Part shown: in pieces, positions 60,943 to 64,000 of the stretch
Layout: each line of letters opens with the position of its first letter
Position numbering within the stretch: the stretch's first letter is position 1
Assembly (NCBI RefSeq): GCF_014898815.1
Contig: NW_026515539.1
Location: 620,001-684,000, forward strand
Direction of reading: 5' to 3'
Origin: Panonychus citri
Lineage: Eukaryota; Arthropoda; Arachnida; Trombidiformes; Tetranychidae
DNA length: 64,000 bases
The notes under the pieces: model-generated
The model's database searches: none
Told to the model about the DNA's origin: nothing
Seen by the model: the letters and a program-made list of their open reading frames with translations, nothing else
Translations under genes and position numbers: made by a program

Positions 60943-61023
60943 GATAATACTAATCAGTGAAATTCAGTTTATACACTGAATCTGAATTCAGGAAACTCTG
61001 AATACCTAGTGATTAGTATTATT
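60943..61023. ncRNA. Long imperfect hairpin, miRNA-precursor-like
   Basis: About 81 nt that fold on themselves. A 14-bp basal stem (60943-60956 with 61010-61023, one G-T) is followed by a small internal loop. A second 6-bp stem (ATTCAG with CTGAAT), a TTT/AAA step and a terminal 6-bp stem with a 4-nt loop (CTGAAT CTGA ATTCAG) complete it. About 29 pairs in total, found by eye. The size suits a pre-miRNA, but there is no conservation or expression evidence, and the strand is undetermined. Confidence 0.3.
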
Positions 61024-61489
61024 GATTAGTTTGATAGTAAACTGAAGTTCCTGATCAATAGCGAGTAACGATAATGATGTTGAGTCAAAATAATCAGCTT
61101 AATTGTTGAATCTTTTTCACCATTCAGCTTAATATTATCAGAGTAATATTGATATGCATAAATCTGAATAATTAACCATTCGCTGATCACTGATGATTAA
61201 TCATGAAGATTAAGATGATAATTGTAGTTGCAACTAATTTTGGATGAAAATATTATTCAAGCTAATCAATTGATCATTAAGATAATATTAGAAGATGACT
61301 AGATTCAAGATTAATTAAATGGCCTTAGGGTATAAATAGTTACCATGAAAAAGATTGAATCTTGAATTTTCAACGATTGATCACAATTGTTTTTCTTACT
61401 GTGATAATGATCATTGTAACAATTGGAGGTAAAAATCAACCAAAGGGTTAATTGTTGATTAGTTAAATTATGGAAATACAAAATTTTTA

Positions 61490-61500
61490 TATATAAAAGG
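61490..61500 (+). promoter_or_regulatory. Strong TATA-box-like element
   Basis: TATATAAAAGG followed directly by AGCGC, the best core-promoter match in the right third. About 50 bp downstream a consensus donor GTAAGT (61543-61548) could end a short leader exon. No downstream coding exon is established. Confidence 0.35.
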
Positions 61501-64000
61501 AGCGCAATTAAAGTTAATTGTGCAAGCGACTTGAAATTTGGTGTAAGTTGATCATTAAAAAAGTTTTTTTTCCGATCTACAATTTAATCATTAACATGTA
61601 AATGTAATTAGTCTCATGTATCATATAATTAAGTTCATTAATTAGTAACAAAATAACAATAATGAATGGTGAAAAAAATTTATACAAATGATTTAACAAT
61701 TAAAATGATTATTTGACTGTTTAAATCAAGACAATTTACCTTTAATCTGATTGAAGATTAAAAGTTAATAATTTGATGTTAATCCTCACACTGTGAGTGA
61801 TTAGTTATCAATATGACTAATTAAATCTGATAACAATGATGAAGATGAAAAAGAAACGTAAAGATTAAGGTTTAAAGAGTTACAATTCATGAGAGGATTT
61901 CGTTGACCATTGGTCAATAATAAATCTTTATTACTCTGGTTATTAATATCATTCATCATTCATGGTAAAGGTAACCAAATGTTGGAATCAAAGTTAGTGT
62001 CAAACTTTACCTTCAACCATCATGGTGAGAGTGATTCTAATGTATCATTCATCTACTTGACCATTAGCAGCTTTCAATCTGTCAACAATCATCATCAATA
62101 TCAACACATTGACCAAAGACAAAACAAAATTGATCCTTGTCTCTTATGTATCAATGATACAATTTGTATACATGTAGAGATTAACATTGTTATCGCAATT
62201 GGGTCAATCTCATTGTGATCATGAATCGGATCAGGATAAAAAAGTTGAGTTTTTATGATTTACTTTTGGTCACAGAATTAATTGAATTTCATTGAGCAAA
62301 CTGAATCACCTGATTATCTTTGTATGTCCACTTTAATTGTGTCCATCCTAATGAAGATATTAAGGTTTCTGTTTACTTGTTGACACTGGAAAAAAATTGA
62401 TTCTTTGTATCGTTAAAATAAACAATTAAATCAACGTTAAATCTCATTTGAAAGTTAAACCTTCATCTAAATTGTTAATCCCTTGTTTACCTTAAACAAT
62501 CAGATTTAATTGTTACCCTAAAGTTTATAGTCAGAGTCTTGTAGATAATCAATAACAATGAACATTGAAATAAAAACCGCTAATGATAATGATGATGAGC
62601 AGCTTAATTTACTTGGGCTTAATTGTTACAATCTTCAAGTTAATTTCTATTGAATAAATTGTATCTAATCAGCTTTAATCGTTTCTCTCATGTTAATAAT
62701 AAAATTACCGTTATTTTCCCAAGACTTATAATGTTATCCAATAATTGGAGTTAATGAAAAAATTGATAAAATGAATTCTTAATTTTCTCATATCGTTTAC
62801 ATGATAAATGCATTTACAATTAATTTCATTGATTTCAAAGAAAACCAGACTTGATGAATCAAAACTTTTTTTATCATTGAGAAACTTTTCCCTGATGAAC
62901 ATGTAAAGTTCAGGTAAGATATTAAATTCTGGGTGAGTTTGATTTCATTTCTTTAATCTTATCATTAACCTTGAACTCTGTAAATGAAAGATAATTAGAT
63001 TTCACCAGAACCATGTACATGGATAATTGAATCATCACTGATAATATATATTTCTATCTGCATGTAAAATTGATTGTAGATCTTAATCATCATCAGATAA
63101 TTTAGTTGATTTATTTATTAATCTTATTCAAATGATTATCGATGCAAACGTAATATTATTAACATGGAATGGAAATACTAAAGATGAACCATGAAAGAAA
63201 AAAAATTTCCAAATGATTATCTTTACGAGTATTATATTCATTCATCATGTTAAAGGATTTTTCTTCATCTTCATCATCTCATCTGAATAATTCATTGAGA
63301 TCATGTAGATAATCATCATCTTCATAAAGTGAGATTGTACTGTTTTTAAGTGAAGTAAATAAAGTTATCATTGAGCAATATTAATACATGATACTTGATA
63401 CGTAATCATGATTAGGAATCATCATAACATAATGAGTAGAAACATTTATTATATCATTCCAAATACCAGCTCATGAAATTTACTGAGTTAAAGGTAAATC
63501 TTAGGTATTATATTATTGTATTAGACACTTTCCACCTTTCTATCATGATCATCATGATAATCTTGATACAGGGAAAATGATATGTCATGATTAAGATGAA
63601 GAAAAAAGCAGAAAAACAAATGAAAATGATCAACTAATCATCTTATTGTCATTGAAGCAAAAATTCATTACATGATGATGATTATTGAGCATTGTTTAAA
63701 TCCAATTTCAGGCTAAATGTTATTATTATCCACACTGATTATCATCAGAATCAGCATCATGATCCTGATTAAACTGAATCAGCAAACTTTTTTTTTCCAA
63801 ATCAAGTTTACTACTAAATGAAACTATTTGTTTCATCCTCATCTTACAAAGATGAATGAATGAATATTATGATGATAAAGATGCACTACCAATGTCAATG
63901 AATAAGATTCAACTTGAAAATCTGATTGGAAGTAAAAAAAAAGTTCTTATAATAATCTGATTCCATATAAATGAACCAGAAATAATGTATAGAACTAAAG

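Larger units (their letters stand above)
58671..64000. other. A+T-rich noncoding region right of the GPCR exon
   Basis: Probably an intron and 5' region of the GPCR gene or intergenic. No TM1-TM2 exon was recognised. It contains the long hairpin at 60943-61023, an orphan TATA-like box at 61490-61500, and a 96-residue open stretch at 61910-62218. That stretch has no ATG at its hydrophobic start, so it is not called as a gene. Confidence 0.45.

Noticed and set aside
1..64000. tRNA, rRNA, CRISPR arrays, transposon ORFs or viral insertions
   Set aside because: Looked for tRNA T-arm patterns, reverse transcriptase or transposase motifs, and regularly spaced repeats; none recognised by eye.

Overview
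The window is A+T-rich eukaryotic DNA with spliceosomal introns. Most introns that can be placed are short (64 to about 335 bp, GT-AG, with pyrimidine-rich or A+T-rich ends). The proteins are animal-type: an ankyrin-patatin iPLA2, TIPRL, MZT1, KDEL-tailed PDI, RNPS1, CRAL-TRIO proteins and a rhodopsin-family GPCR. I infer an arthropod. The small introns, compact genes and lineage-specific secreted proteins would fit an acariform mite, but nothing seen proves that. There is no sign of a prokaryotic, organellar or viral origin, and no transposon ORF or tRNA was recognised.

Layout. 1-2.6 kb: left edge with a 390-bp tandem unit that appears to duplicate a 51-nt minus-strand exon, and a diverged duplicate further right. 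2.6-5.3 kb: a secreted Lys/Gly/His-rich protein (-), a possible tiny two-exon gene (+) and a four-helix membrane protein (-). 6.1-10.8 kb: a dense housekeeping block with iPLA2 (-), TIPRL (-, five exons) and MZT1 (+, divergent from TIPRL). 12.4-17.3 kb: an unrecognised 107-aa protein and two tandem CRAL-TRIO genes (+). 19.0-23.8 kb: PDI (+, seven coding exons plus a duplicated exon 6) converging on RNPS1 (-). 24.6-28.3 kb: a long secreted low-complexity protein (-) whose first exon is not identified. 28.3-57.7 kb: about 29 kb without a convincing exon, very A+T-rich, full of ACAATTAA/TTAATTGT words and ATC/GA microsatellites. 57.7-58.7 kb: last exon of a peptide-type GPCR (-). 58.7-64 kb: noncoding, with a miRNA-precursor-like hairpin and an orphan TATA box.

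There is no operon or pathway cluster. Most genes are unrelated neighbours, apart from the CRAL-TRIO tandem pair and the divergent TIPRL/MZT1 promoter. The best leads are the 90-nt duplicated PDI exons (6A/6B, same phase, likely alternative), the reading-frame break inside TIPRL exon 2, the repeated symmetric exon at the left edge, and the non-canonical active-site or signalling motifs in iPLA2 (A-T-S-T-G) and the GPCR (GRY). I see no clear new multi-gene system.
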